Assembly: GCA_947498155.1 (NCBI GenBank)
Contig: CANMJD010000006.1
Coordinates: 1-64,000 of the forward strand
Source of the DNA: an uncultured Pseudoruegeria sp.
Lineage (GTDB): Bacteria > Pseudomonadota > Alphaproteobacteria > Rhodobacterales > Rhodobacteraceae
Direction of reading: 5' to 3'
DNA: 64,000 bases
The notes under the pieces were generated by a model. It did not search any database and was not told the DNA's origin. It saw only the letters and a list, made by a program, of their open reading frames with translations. The stretch's first letter is position 1, and every line of letters starts with the position of its first letter. This document shows positions 8,627 to 17,786 of this stretch, in pieces. Position numbers and translations under genes: made by a program.

Positions 8627-9208
8627 GTGACGTTAAAACTTACCGCTCAGTTAATCGCAATTTTGCTTCTCACCGCCTGTCAGTTGACGGGCGGTGAAGA
8701 CGTTCCGCCCCTGCCCGAAGACCCCTATGCGCCCTCTGTCGATCTGAGCAGCGATACAGGGGTGGACGGGCTGATCGTTGGTCACAGGTTGATGGCCGCC
8801 GGAGAATACGAACTTGCGCTGAAATCCTATTACCGCGCCGCCGCTGAAAATGGCGTAACCCCGGACGTGCTCAGCGCCGTGGGCTCGGCGAATTTGCGTC
8901 TTGGCCGTTTGGGGCAGGCCGAAAAACTTTTGCGCAAGGCGGTTAAGGAAAACCCCGACTTTGTTCCGGCGTGGAACAATTTAGGCGTGACCCTGATGGA
9001 GCAGGGCAACTTCGGCGAAGCAAAAGAGGTATTTCGCCGCGCCTATGCGCTGGATAGTGGCGAAAGTGACGCCATCCGCGAGAATTTTCGAATTTCTGCT
9101 GAAAAAATTGATTCACAGGGCTATGCTACCAGCAATAATAATGAATTTGCGCTGGTGCGACGCGGAAGCAACGAATTCCTGATCCTCCAGACGCCTGAGG
9201 CAACATAG
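8627..9208 (+). CDS. TPR lipoprotein of the tad locus (TadD-like)
   Basis: 193 residues with a GTG start six bases after tadC. The lipobox LLLTAC puts the lipidated Cys at residue 18. Three tetratricopeptide repeats cover about residues 48-150 (SYYRAAAENG, AEKLLRKAVKENPDFVPAWNNLGV, AKEVFRRAYALD). By position and fold it corresponds to TadD, a pilotin-like or scaffolding lipoprotein needed for pilus assembly. The exact role is inferred. A second TPR lipoprotein follows. Confidence 0.78.
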   Translation: MTLKLTAQLIAILLLTACQLTGGEDVPPLPEDPYAPSVDLSSDTGVDGLIVGHRLMAAGEYELALKSYYRAAAENGVTPDVLSAVGSANLRLGRLGQAEKLLRKAVKENPDFVPAWNNLGVTLMEQGNFGEAKEVFRRAYALDSGESDAIRENFRISAEKIDSQGYATSNNNEFALVRRGSNEFLILQTPEAT

Positions 9209-9225
9209 CAGTAAGGACGCAAAAA

Positions 9226-10074
9226 ATGCGCCACCCTATCTTTGTTTCGCTGTTTCTGGCGGGCACGGTTGTGCTTTCCGCTTGCGAAAAATCCGAAGAA
9301 GCCGAAGTCGAGCGGGCTGTTCAGGACCTGAATGTCATCGATGAAACCAATCTGAACGACATCATGTTGACGGTGGCTGATCCGACAGAGGCAGTGAGTT
9401 ATTTCAGAAAATCGGCCTTAGCAGATCCCACCCGCATCGATTTCCAACGCGGGCTGGCGGAATCCCTGATCCGCGCAAAAAAACCGCGTGAGGCCGAAAC
9501 CGCTTGGAAAAAAGTCGTCGCCTTTGAGGACTCCACCAATGCCGATATTGTGGCCCTTGCCGGTGCGCAAATCCGCAACAGCGACTGGGATGCGGCCCGT
9601 GCAACGCTGAACTCTGTTCCCCCGACCTATGAAAGCTACACCCGTTACCGGTTGGAAGCGATGGTCGCGGATGCCAATAAACAGTGGAAAAAGGCGGACA
9701 CTTTTTACGAAACGGCCCTTGGTCTGACCACCTCTCCTGCCGGTGTTTTGAACAACTGGGGGTATTCCAAGCTGACCCGTGGTGACTATGCCGCGGCTGA
9801 AAAGCTGTTTGGCGAAGCCATTGCCTATGACGACAAACTGTTCACCGCAAAGAACAATTTGGTTCTGTCGCGTGGTGCGCAGGGGCAATATGATTTGCCG
9901 ATCCTGAATGTTACCCAAACCGAACAGGCGCAGCTTTTGTATACGATGGCGCTTACGGCGATCAAACAGGGGGATGTGCGAACCGGTCAGGGCTTGCTGA
10001 AGGACGCCATCGATACGCATCCACAACACTTTGAAGATGCCTCCCGCGCCCTAAACGCTTTGGAAAACGGCTAA
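9226..10074 (+). CDS. Second TPR lipoprotein of the tad locus
   Basis: 282 residues. A lipoprotein signal with VLSAC places the lipidated Cys at about residue 20. At least four degenerate TPR units follow (about 60-270; for example LGLTTSPAGVLNNWGYSKLTRGDYAAAEKLF, whose key features are the spaced small and aromatic residues). It sits between the TadD-like gene and the prepilin peptidase, in the same direction with 17- and 6-base gaps, so it is most likely another periplasmic scaffold of the pilus machine. Its precise partner is unknown. Confidence 0.75.
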   Translation: MRHPIFVSLFLAGTVVLSACEKSEEAEVERAVQDLNVIDETNLNDIMLTVADPTEAVSYFRKSALADPTRIDFQRGLAESLIRAKKPREAETAWKKVVAFEDSTNADIVALAGAQIRNSDWDAARATLNSVPPTYESYTRYRLEAMVADANKQWKKADTFYETALGLTTSPAGVLNNWGYSKLTRGDYAAAEKLFGEAIAYDDKLFTAKNNLVLSRGAQGQYDLPILNVTQTEQAQLLYTMALTAIKQGDVRTGQGLLKDAIDTHPQHFEDASRALNALENG

Positions 10075-10080
10075 GCGAAA

Positions 10081-10584
10081 ATGATCCAGCTCGACGTCTC
10101 GGCCACTGCGGCATTGATCTTTTTGCCGTTCTGCCTGCCCATCGCTGTTTGGGTTGCTTTTAACGATATGAAATTTATGAAGATTCCCAATCTGGCAGTA
10201 GCCTGCTTGATGGGGGTCTTTTTGATCGGAGGTCTGTTTCTGCTGCCGCTGGATGTGTATTTTCAGCGCTGGCTACAGTTCGTCGTCATCCTAATTGTCG
10301 GCTTTATCGCAAATATGTTCGGCCTGCTGGGTGCAGGGGATGCAAAATTCGGGGCGGCAATGGCCCCGTTCATTGCATTGGGCGACATCGGCAGCTTTAT
10401 GATCCTGTTTGCGATTGTTTTGATTGCCGCTTTCACCACCCACCGACTTGCCCGCAAAAGCACCCTGATACGGGGTGCGACGCAGGACTGGGAATCCTGG
10501 GAAGTCAGCGATTTTCCCATGGGACTGACCTTGGGAAGTGTTTTGATCTTCTACCTTGGATTGGGTGCGGTTTACGGCGCATAG
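10081..10584 (+). CDS. cpaA: Flp prepilin peptidase CpaA (TadV)
   Basis: 167 residues with about five membrane helices. It is an A24-family aspartic peptidase that removes the pilin leader after Gly. The two catalytic aspartates are visible in FNDMKFMKIPN (about residue 29) and GLLGAGDAKFG (about residue 85). It is the short form without the methylase domain, as is normal for tad loci. The last pilus gene of the window, six bases after the TPR lipoprotein. Confidence 0.9.
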   Translation: MIQLDVSATAALIFLPFCLPIAVWVAFNDMKFMKIPNLAVACLMGVFLIGGLFLLPLDVYFQRWLQFVVILIVGFIANMFGLLGAGDAKFGAAMAPFIALGDIGSFMILFAIVLIAAFTTHRLARKSTLIRGATQDWESWEVSDFPMGLTLGSVLIFYLGLGAVYGA

Positions 10585-10646
10585 CCGAAATAACTCTGTT
10601 TTCGCCCGATTTTGGCCCAGATTCTTTGATCTTAAGAAGGGAACGC

Positions 10647-10663
10647 GCCCTTTGAACAAGGGC
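10647..10663 (+). other. Hairpin upstream of the AAA ATPase
   Basis: GCCCTT-TGAAC-AAGGGC, perfect 6-base arms, 23 bases before the next start. It could be the weak end of the tad transcript or a leader element of the ATPase gene; no T-run follows. Confidence 0.35.
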
Positions 10664-10686
10664 CAACTATGTTGAGGTCCCTCTAG

Positions 10687-11997
10687 ATGAACATGCAAAC
10701 CGGCTCGGTAATCGCCCCCCCTGCCCCGCGCTCGATCGACGAGATGCGAATCCCGATCGTCATGATGCGGGATATTCTGCTTAAAACCATTTTTCGCAAG
10801 AATGTTGATATCGTTACGGAAATCGCGCAGGCGATCTGCCTGCCTGTGCCGGTCACACAAGAACTTGTCGATATGGCGCGCGAACAGCGGTTGGTCGAGG
10901 CCACAGGGACATTGCACGCAAATTCTGGCGGCGTGATGGGCTATCAGCTGACCGATGCCGGTAAGGCGCGCGCGCTGGATGCGCTGTCACAGTCTGAATA
11001 TTACGGCGCGATGCCCGTGCCGCTCTCGGTCTATCGTGAGCAGGTCAAGCGCCAGTCGATCCGCAATATCCAGATCACCCGCGATCAGCTCACCGGTGCC
11101 ATGGGCCATCTGGTTTTGCCACCAACCCTATTGGGGCAACTCGGACCGGCGGTCAGCTCTGGTCGCTCGATCCTGATGTACGGACCGCCCGGTAACGGTA
11201 AATCTTCAATTTCCAATGGGATACGCGATGCTTTGGGGGATAAGATTTATGTACCCCGTGCCATTGAATACGCCGGGCAGGTCATTACGGTATACGACCC
11301 CATCGTCCATAGTGCCGCCGAGGATCAAGTAGATGATCCCAATTCTCTGCGCCGCTCTTCCAACCGGTTTGATACACGCTATGTGCGCTGCGAGCGGCCC
11401 ACCGTCATTACCGGCGGCGAGTTGTCGCTGGATATGCTGGATCTGGTCTATAACCCCACGGCCCGCACCTATCAGGCCCCGCTGCAGTTAAAATCCACCG
11501 GCGGCGTTTTCATCGTGGATGACCTTGGTCGACAGGCCGAACCGCCACAAGCGCTGGTCAACCGCTGGATTGTGCCTCTGGAAGAAAGCAAAGATATTCT
11601 GGCCCTGCAATCCGGTGAAAAATTCGAAGTGCCGTTTGACACGCTGGTGATCTTTTCGACCAACTTCCACCCGAACGAGATTTTCGACAAAGCTGCGTTG
11701 CGCCGGATCTTTTTCAAGATCAAAATCGACGGCCCCAGCCAGCAGGACTTTCTAAAGATTTTCTCTCTGGTGGCGCGCAAAAAGAAAATGCCGCTCAATG
11801 AAAAAGCTTTGATGCATCTGCTCAAGGTCAAATACCCGACGATCGACAACGTCTACGCCAACTACCAGCCGATTTTCCTGATCGACCAGATGATTGCGAT
11901 CTGCGAGTTTGAGGGCATCCCCTATCAAATGACGCCAGAGCTGATTGATCGGGCTTGGGCGAATATGTTCGTGCGCGAAGAGGCGATCGTTCATTAA
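10687..11997 (+). CDS. AAA-family ATPase, role unknown
   Basis: 436 residues. A winged-helix-like N-terminal region (about 15-110) precedes an AAA domain with Walker A YGPPGNGKSS near residue 165 and Walker B-like GVFIVDDLGRQ near residue 276; IFSTNFHPNEIFDKAALRRIFFKI supplies sensor residues and an arginine finger. No membrane segment is seen. Cytoplasmic ATPases of this kind often sit next to tad loci in alphaproteobacteria, but I do not know a defined substrate. It is 102 bases from cpaA and may be transcribed apart from it. Confidence 0.72.
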   Translation: MNMQTGSVIAPPAPRSIDEMRIPIVMMRDILLKTIFRKNVDIVTEIAQAICLPVPVTQELVDMAREQRLVEATGTLHANSGGVMGYQLTDAGKARALDALSQSEYYGAMPVPLSVYREQVKRQSIRNIQITRDQLTGAMGHLVLPPTLLGQLGPAVSSGRSILMYGPPGNGKSSISNGIRDALGDKIYVPRAIEYAGQVITVYDPIVHSAAEDQVDDPNSLRRSSNRFDTRYVRCERPTVITGGELSLDMLDLVYNPTARTYQAPLQLKSTGGVFIVDDLGRQAEPPQALVNRWIVPLEESKDILALQSGEKFEVPFDTLVIFSTNFHPNEIFDKAALRRIFFKIKIDGPSQQDFLKIFSLVARKKKMPLNEKALMHLLKVKYPTIDNVYANYQPIFLIDQMIAICEFEGIPYQMTPELIDRAWANMFVREEAIVH

Positions 11998-12046
11998 TCG
12001 CGACCATGTGATTTTCATTCGCGCTGGGGTGTCCTAACCTGACCCT

Positions 12047-14455
12047 ATGCGCGAATTACCCCCCCTATTTAGCGATTGGTTCCAGAAACGCGGCTGGCAG
12101 CTTCATCCCCATCAGAAACAGATGCTGGAGCGGGCCAACCTGCCGGCCCAACTGCTGATTGCCCCGACGGGGGCGGGTAAAACGCTTGCAGGGTTCCTAC
12201 CTTCGCTGATTGAAATCAGCGAAAAACCCGCTGAAGGCTTGCACACAATCTACATTTCACCGCTCAAGGCGCTGGCAGCGGACATCAAGCGAAACCTCAG
12301 CACGCCAATTGCAGAATTGGGGCTTTCCATTCGGGTCGAAGATCGCACCGGCGATACATCCTATACCAAAAGACGCCGTCAACGGGCCGATCCTCCGCAT
12401 ATTCTGCTGACCACACCGGAAAGCCTTGCCTTGATGCTGTCCTATGAGGATTTCGCTCGTACGTTTGCAGGGGTACAGCGGGTCATCATTGACGAGATTC
12501 ACGCTTTGACAGAATCCAAACGGGGCGATCAACTGATGCTGGGACTGTCCCATCTGCAGGCGCAGTTTCCTGATTTGCGGCGGGTGGGCTTATCGGCCAC
12601 TGTGGAAAACCCGAAAGCCATTGCCACCTATCTGGCCCGTGCCCCGGACCCCTGCCCCATTTTGAATGCCGACCCCGGACCTGACCCCGACATTGCGATG
12701 TTGCGTACCGATGTTCCGCCTCCGTGGTCAGGCGGTGGCGCTGCCTATGCGATTGACGCAGTCATGGCGCAGATCAAAGCCCATAAAACCACGTTGATAT
12801 TTCACAATACCCGCGCGCAGGCGGAAATCTTCTTTCATAACTTGTGGTTGGCCAATGACGACGCCCTCCCGATTGGCATTCATCACGGCTCTTTAGATCG
12901 TGCCCAACGGGATCGGGTCGAAGCTGCCATGGTCGCCGGAGACCTGCGGGCCATTGTTTGCACCGGCAGTCTTGATCTGGGCATTGATTGGGGGGATGTC
13001 GATTTGGTCATCCAGATTGGCGCTCCTAAAAACGTAAAGCGGCTGGTGCAGCGGATCGGGCGGGCAAACCACCAGTATAATGCGCCCTCCAAGGCGTTGC
13101 TGGTGCCCGCCAACCGCTTTGAGGTCATCGAATGTGTTGCCGCGCTTCAGGCGGTGATCGCGCATGATCTTGACGGGGACCCAAAGGGGGCAGGCCCCCG
13201 CGATGTGCTGTGCCAACATATACTGATCTGTGCCACCGCAGGACCGTTTGAGGCTACGGAACTGTATCAAGAGGTCACGACTGTAGGGTCCTATCGCGGG
13301 CTGACCCGCGCGGCTTTTGACGCCTGCCTCGACTATTGCGCCACCGGCGGCTATGCCCTACGGCGCTATGATCAATGGCAGCGCCTGCAGCAGCGCCCAG
13401 ACGGGATGTGGCAATTGCGTGATCCCAGAACGGCGCAACGTATTCGTATGAATATCGGCACGATTCAGGACAGCGACACCCTGAAGGTGCGGCTGCGGGG
13501 TGGACGCGGTGGAAAAATTCTGGGGGAGGTCGAAGAAGCATTCGCGGCCACTTTGACCAAGGGGGATACGTTCCTGATCGGCGGCGAGATCGTGCGCTAT
13601 GAGGGCTTGCGCGACCTGATCCTGGAGGTCAGCCGGGACGCCAAGAAAAAACCCAAAATCGCTACGTTTTCCGGTAGCAAATTTTCAACCTCGACCCAGC
13701 TTTCCCATCGCATTCTGGATTTACTGAACGGTCGTGATTGGCAGGGGTTGCCCGATCACACTGTGCAGTGGCTGAACCTGCAGGCCAAGCTGTCCAAACT
13801 TCCGCAACGGGCACGACTTTTGGTTGAAAGCTTTGAACATGACGGGCGGCATCATTTCTGCGTCTACGGCTTTGCCGGGCGCAACGCCATGCAAACGCTG
13901 GGTCTTTTACTGACCCAACGCATGGAAGAGGCAGGGCTGCATCCGATGGGGTTTGTCGCCACCGATTACGCGGTTTTGATCTGGGGGCTGGATCAGGTCA
14001 GCGACCCTGCTGCGCTTCTGAACCCCGATGGCCTGCGCGACGGAATGGAGAACTGGCTGGCCGAAAACGCGGTTATGAAACGATCGTTCAGGACTACCGC
14101 CATCATCGCCGGACTGATTGAGCGCAATACCACCAGCCAAAAGAAATCCGGCCGCCAGACAATGTTTTCATCCGATATTCTCTACGACACATTGCGCAAA
14201 TACGACCCCGACCACCTGCTGCTTCAGATCACCCGCGAAGAGGCCTTGCGCGGGCTGGTGGATTTTGGACGGATCGAAGAAATGCTGACCCGGACCAGAG
14301 GACGCATAGATCATGTCACGGCCACGGGCATCACCCCGTTTGCCGCGCCGCTGTTGCTGGAGGTCGGCAAAGTGCCCGTGCGCGGTGCGGCAGAGGACCG
14401 CTTGCTGCTTGAGGCGGCATCGGCGGTACTCTCTAAAGCCGAACCACAGGAATAA
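12047..14455 (+). CDS. Ligase-associated DNA repair DEXH helicase (Lhr-like)
   Basis: 802 residues; a superfamily 2 3'-5' helicase of the Lhr type. Motif I APTGAGKTLAG (about residue 39), motif II IIDEIHAL (about 150), motif III GLSATV, and motif VI RIGRANHQ are all visible, followed by the long Lhr C-terminal region. In proteobacteria this form is encoded with an ATP-dependent DNA ligase, an exonuclease and the PdeM phosphoesterase; only the phosphoesterase is next to it here. It likely unwinds or remodels DNA or RNA-DNA hybrids during repair. Confidence 0.9.
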   Translation: MRELPPLFSDWFQKRGWQLHPHQKQMLERANLPAQLLIAPTGAGKTLAGFLPSLIEISEKPAEGLHTIYISPLKALAADIKRNLSTPIAELGLSIRVEDRTGDTSYTKRRRQRADPPHILLTTPESLALMLSYEDFARTFAGVQRVIIDEIHALTESKRGDQLMLGLSHLQAQFPDLRRVGLSATVENPKAIATYLARAPDPCPILNADPGPDPDIAMLRTDVPPPWSGGGAAYAIDAVMAQIKAHKTTLIFHNTRAQAEIFFHNLWLANDDALPIGIHHGSLDRAQRDRVEAAMVAGDLRAIVCTGSLDLGIDWGDVDLVIQIGAPKNVKRLVQRIGRANHQYNAPSKALLVPANRFEVIECVAALQAVIAHDLDGDPKGAGPRDVLCQHILICATAGPFEATELYQEVTTVGSYRGLTRAAFDACLDYCATGGYALRRYDQWQRLQQRPDGMWQLRDPRTAQRIRMNIGTIQDSDTLKVRLRGGRGGKILGEVEEAFAATLTKGDTFLIGGEIVRYEGLRDLILEVSRDAKKKPKIATFSGSKFSTSTQLSHRILDLLNGRDWQGLPDHTVQWLNLQAKLSKLPQRARLLVESFEHDGRHHFCVYGFAGRNAMQTLGLLLTQRMEEAGLHPMGFVATDYAVLIWGLDQVSDPAALLNPDGLRDGMENWLAENAVMKRSFRTTAIIAGLIERNTTSQKKSGRQTMFSSDILYDTLRKYDPDHLLLQITREEALRGLVDFGRIEEMLTRTRGRIDHVTATGITPFAAPLLLEVGKVPVRGAAEDRLLLEAASAVLSKAEPQE

Positions 14456-14492
14456 GCTTGCGTTTGCGGTGGACAAAAGACATGAACGAAGC

Positions 14493-15143
14493 ATGAACAG
14501 TGTTTCGTTTGAATTTGGTGGTGCCACGTTTTGCGCTCTTGGGTCGGGAGCGTTGTACTGGCCTGCGCAATCGCTGCTCTGCGTTTCCGACCTGCATCTC
14601 GGCAAAAGCGAGCGGATCGCCCGCAGGGGAGGCCCGTTGATCCCGCCTTATGAGGTCCGTGAAACGCTGGAAAAGCTTCAAAGTGATATCGAGGCGACAG
14701 CGCCCGCTACGGTGATCTGCCTTGGCGACAGCTTTGATGACCCCACCGCGGCAACCTCTTTGCCAGAGGCCGAGACCCTCTGGATTACGCGCTTGCAAGC
14801 CGGGCGTCACTGGGTCTGGATCGAAGGCAATCATGATCCCGGCCCTGTGAACCTCGGTGGCAGCCACGCCGCCCATTTGACCCGAGAGGGGCTTGTGTTT
14901 CGTCATATTGCGTCTAAGGCGCCGATGCAGGAAATTTCCGGGCATTATCATCCCAAAACAACAGTATCGATCAAAGGTCGGCGCATCACCCGCCCTTGTT
15001 TCTTGTTTGATCAACGCAGGCTCATTCTGCCTGCCTACGGGGTGTTTACCGGCGGCCTGCGGGGCGAAAACCCGATCTTAAGCGCGCTTTTTTCAGGACA
15101 GCCAGATCGGATATTAACAGGAAAGATACCGATCCGTTTGTAA
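14493..15143 (+). CDS. pdeM: Ligase-associated metallophosphoesterase (PdeM-like)
   Basis: 216 residues from the ATG at 14493. A GTG at 14469 would add eight residues; neither has a strong ribosome site. Calcineurin-like metal motifs are complete: SDLHLGKSE (about residue 32), GDSFDD (about 73), EGNHDPG (about 110) and GHYHPKT (about 150). The family acts as a DNA-processing endonuclease/phosphoesterase with the Lhr-like helicase upstream, 37 bases away. The ligase and exonuclease partners are not in this window. Confidence 0.85.
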   Translation: MNSVSFEFGGATFCALGSGALYWPAQSLLCVSDLHLGKSERIARRGGPLIPPYEVRETLEKLQSDIEATAPATVICLGDSFDDPTAATSLPEAETLWITRLQAGRHWVWIEGNHDPGPVNLGGSHAAHLTREGLVFRHIASKAPMQEISGHYHPKTTVSIKGRRITRPCFLFDQRRLILPAYGVFTGGLRGENPILSALFSGQPDRILTGKIPIRL

Positions 15144-15214
15144 GCCGCAGCTCCGCCGGTGGCCTATACCGGTTTTTATAGATTTATTTAGATCAATATT
15201 GAGTTATGCTGCCT

Positions 15215-15228
15215 TATACGTGCGTATA
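15215..15228. promoter_or_regulatory. Inverted repeat before the hybrid kinase gene
   Basis: TATACG-TG-CGTATA, perfect 6-base arms, 41 bases upstream of the TTG start at 15270 and in an A/T-rich stretch. The size fits a dimeric repressor or response-regulator site. No regulator can be named. Confidence 0.35.
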
Positions 15229-15269
15229 TTTCCCCTGCACAATCATAAGAAATGTGAGGTATCCCCGTT

Positions 15270-16793
15270 TTGCATCCGGCCCTTACAGCGCTCAATGACA
15301 TTAGCGTTAGCATGATTTACTGCCCCGTGGAGGGCAGGATGGCGGACTTTTGGTCCAACAGTTATGCCAAAGATCTTTTTGAAAAGGCGGGAAAAACCCG
15401 GAATTTCAAATTCTCTCAGGCAGAGATTACCCGCACCCTTGCGGGTCTTGTCTTTGGCCCAGTCGATAAACCGCCCGCCGGATGGAGCCAATTTCTAGCG
15501 GAAATTGAAACCGGTAAGCCAATGGCCCGGTTGGAAATCAACATCTTTCCGGACACGCATTACCTGCTCAGCATCTGTAACGCCGGAATGCAGGGCACCA
15601 TTGTCTCTATTTCTGACATCAGTCAAATGGGACATATCCGTAAACGACAGCAACAGTTAGACAAGCTTGCGACTTTGGGACGTCTGGCCGCAAACTACGC
15701 CCATGATTTCAATAACTATCTGGCAATCATCGACCGGCAGTTGGAACTCCTGAGCCTGCAAGACCCCCTGCCCGAGCATACCCAGATTTTGCTAAGCCGG
15801 GCACAGGAAACCACCCGTGCGGCGGCTGGACGATCCAATGAGTTGCTGACCTTTTCACGCCCCCGGTCCCAGCAACGGCAATCCGTTCTGATCTCGGAAA
15901 TTACCGATCGCCTGAAAGCCAGCACCGCCTATATGCAGTCGGATAACCTAACGATCGAGGTCGTCACGGAATTGGAAGCCGCGCTAAAATGTGACGCGAT
16001 ATATTTGCATTCAGCGCTGCTCAATTTGATCGTCAATGCCTGCGATGCCTGCGCCAGTGCAGGCCATATCAAAGTGAGCTTCAGCGAGCCGAGCGACGAT
16101 TTGCTCGCCGCAGAGCTGCCCAACCGGACCCCCGACCTGAACTGGATCAAGCTATCGGTCTCTGATACCGGAAAGGGGATCGATCCGGACATTCGGGATC
16201 AGGTCTTTGATCCGTTTTTTACCACCAAACAGGATCAAGGCGGCAGCGGCTTGGGACTCAGCATCGTCGACAATTTGATAAAGAATTCCGAAGGTACAAT
16301 TTTTGTTGAAGAAACCTCTGATAAGGGCACCACGATTTCGCTGATATTACGATCCTGCTCCAGTCCCGAGGTGCTCAATGCGGGAAAACACCTGACCCAC
16401 AGGGAACCGTCCAACCAAAGGATTCTGCTGGTTGAAGATGAGTTCTACCTCGCGGAATCAACACGCAACCTATTGGTTAGAAAAGGTTTCCTTGTCAGCT
16501 TGGCCCGTGGATATACCGAGGCCAAAGGTCTGATGGAAACCGAAGACTTTGACGCAATCCTAAGCGACGTCATGATGCCGGACGGCAATGGCGTGGATCT
16601 CTGTACAGAGAGTAAAGCCAAAAACCCGCAGCTGCCGTTTGTTCTGATTTCCGGTAATATTCCGGATTCGCTGAGCCAGCCCTTTAAAAATTGCAGGGCG
16701 GATCTGGTCCTCACCAAACCCGCCCCAATCGCGATGCTGACCAAAGCCCTGCTGCGCGTCATCGATGATGCACAGAATCCCGATACTCGTTAG
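15270..16793 (+). CDS. Soluble hybrid sensor histidine kinase/response regulator
   Basis: 507 residues with a TTG start and GTGAGG 10 bases before it; a later in-frame ATG would cut the N-terminus. No membrane helix is seen. A PAS-like sensor region (about 1-120) precedes a dimerisation domain with the phospho-acceptor in YAHDFNNYLAI (about residue 145), an ATPase domain (LIVNACDACA, DTGKGID, GSGLGLSIVDN) and a C-terminal receiver with the phospho-Asp in LSDVMMPDG (near residue 432). The HDFNN form of the H-box is typical of roseobacter hybrid kinases. The signal and the output partner are unknown. It converges on the next gene with a four-base overlap of stop codons. Confidence 0.82.
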   Translation: MHPALTALNDISVSMIYCPVEGRMADFWSNSYAKDLFEKAGKTRNFKFSQAEITRTLAGLVFGPVDKPPAGWSQFLAEIETGKPMARLEINIFPDTHYLLSICNAGMQGTIVSISDISQMGHIRKRQQQLDKLATLGRLAANYAHDFNNYLAIIDRQLELLSLQDPLPEHTQILLSRAQETTRAAAGRSNELLTFSRPRSQQRQSVLISEITDRLKASTAYMQSDNLTIEVVTELEAALKCDAIYLHSALLNLIVNACDACASAGHIKVSFSEPSDDLLAAELPNRTPDLNWIKLSVSDTGKGIDPDIRDQVFDPFFTTKQDQGGSGLGLSIVDNLIKNSEGTIFVEETSDKGTTISLILRSCSSPEVLNAGKHLTHREPSNQRILLVEDEFYLAESTRNLLVRKGFLVSLARGYTEAKGLMETEDFDAILSDVMMPDGNGVDLCTESKAKNPQLPFVLISGNIPDSLSQPFKNCRADLVLTKPAPIAMLTKALLRVIDDAQNPDTR

Positions 16794-17113
16794 CGTCCGC
16801 GACCGCCACCGCGTCCGCCACCACCGCCAGAAGGACGCGACGGGCGCGATACGCTTGGCGGTTTGACCGAAGGCGGTCTTACACCGGGTGCCGGCGCTGG
16901 TAACGGCGTTGGTCGAACGGGACGATCCGGTTTCCCCGGACGGTCCGGCGGATTGATATCAATATCAATGTCATTGTCGTAGATGGAATCCCGATAGGGG
17001 TAGTAGTCCCAGCCATAGCCGTAAGATGCGCCGACAGTAACGCCGTCACATGCGGTCAATCCCATACCGGCAACAAGAAGCAATCCAGTAGCGCCAAATA
17101 ATCTATTTTTCAT
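16790..17113 (-). CDS. Small proline- and Gly/Arg-rich lipoprotein
   Basis: 107 residues from ATG 17113, which has AAGGGA upstream; an ATG at 17131 overlaps the previous stop as ATGA and is possible. The lipobox GLTAC gives an N-terminal lipidated Cys near residue 22. The mature part has an aromatic patch (YGYGWDYYPYRD), an Asp/Ile stretch, a proline-rich PxRP/PPSV region and a C-terminal tail of glycines and arginines. No known domain is recognised; low complexity suggests a cell-wall or surface-binding role. It follows a secreted protein in the same direction. Confidence 0.65.
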   Translation of the reverse strand: MKNRLFGATGLLLVAGMGLTACDGVTVGASYGYGWDYYPYRDSIYDNDIDIDINPPDRPGKPDRPVRPTPLPAPAPGVRPPSVKPPSVSRPSRPSGGGGGRGGGRGR

Positions 17114-17127
17114 CTGAGCTGTCCCTT

Positions 17128-17697
17128 TCATTGGCCGACACGGAATGAACGCACGATGTCATTCAGCTCATCACGGTACAGGCTGCGCGCGCCGTGTTCA
17201 CCGGCAATAACGAAGATCGCAACACGGTTTGACGGCAGATCGATCACGCCCACGGTAAAATCTACAGGTTTGCCGTTACGCTGCCCCTCTCCGTGAAAAT
17301 AAGTAGCACTGCGTCCGCCGATAGAAGTTGTCCGCTTTTCCTCAATCTGCGGCGATTCAACCAGCCGTTTATCGAGGTTGCGAATATAGCTGCCCGCCTG
17401 CGCGACGTTCGACACCCCATCCGGAGACAAGAAACCGACCCAAAGGCGGTTATCATTCTCGGGCCGCATGCCAAGAACACGCGGCACGGCGGGCTTTTCG
17501 GACGCCTCTGATGCGTAATTCTCAAACCCGCCGGTGGCCAATACCCAATGATCCGGCACAGCAATGTTAAACAGATCACGGCCCCCGCCATCATAGGTCG
17601 CTGTGACCTCGGCAAGGGACGGTGCCGTCATAAAGCCTAGGGAAAGCACAGAGGCACAAGCGACTCTGGCGATGCCCTGTAACGAAAACATGTTCAT
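17128..17697 (-). CDS. Secreted protein of unknown function
   Basis: 189 residues from ATG 17697, with AGGAG upstream; a TTG 18 bases earlier is less likely. A signal peptide is followed by a probable cleavage at SLA/EV (about residue 29). The mature protein is a single mixed alpha/beta domain with no cysteine pairs and no motif I recognise; the C-terminus YRDELNDIVRSFRVGQ resembles the end of small periplasmic stress or lipid-binding domains. Its stop overlaps a possible start of the lipoprotein gene. It lies behind the Crp/Fnr gene and may be co-transcribed with it. Confidence 0.65.
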   Translation of the reverse strand: MNMFSLQGIARVACASVLSLGFMTAPSLAEVTATYDGGGRDLFNIAVPDHWVLATGGFENYASEASEKPAVPRVLGMRPENDNRLWVGFLSPDGVSNVAQAGSYIRNLDKRLVESPQIEEKRTTSIGGRSATYFHGEGQRNGKPVDFTVGVIDLPSNRVAIFVIAGEHGARSLYRDELNDIVRSFRVGQ

Positions 17698-17786
17698 AAA
17701 ATGTGTCTCCTGCAATTTTCAGTCAGTAGAGACAGGGCAAAAGCCATGATGCAAGCAAATTGTCCCCCATGCCCTCCCCCGCGGTG

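Noticed and set aside
15180-15200. An Fnr-like box (TTTATTTAGATCAA) before the hybrid kinase
   Set aside because: Only the right half matches ATCAA; the left half lacks TTGAT, and the regulator at 17787 is not an Fnr with iron-sulfur cysteines.
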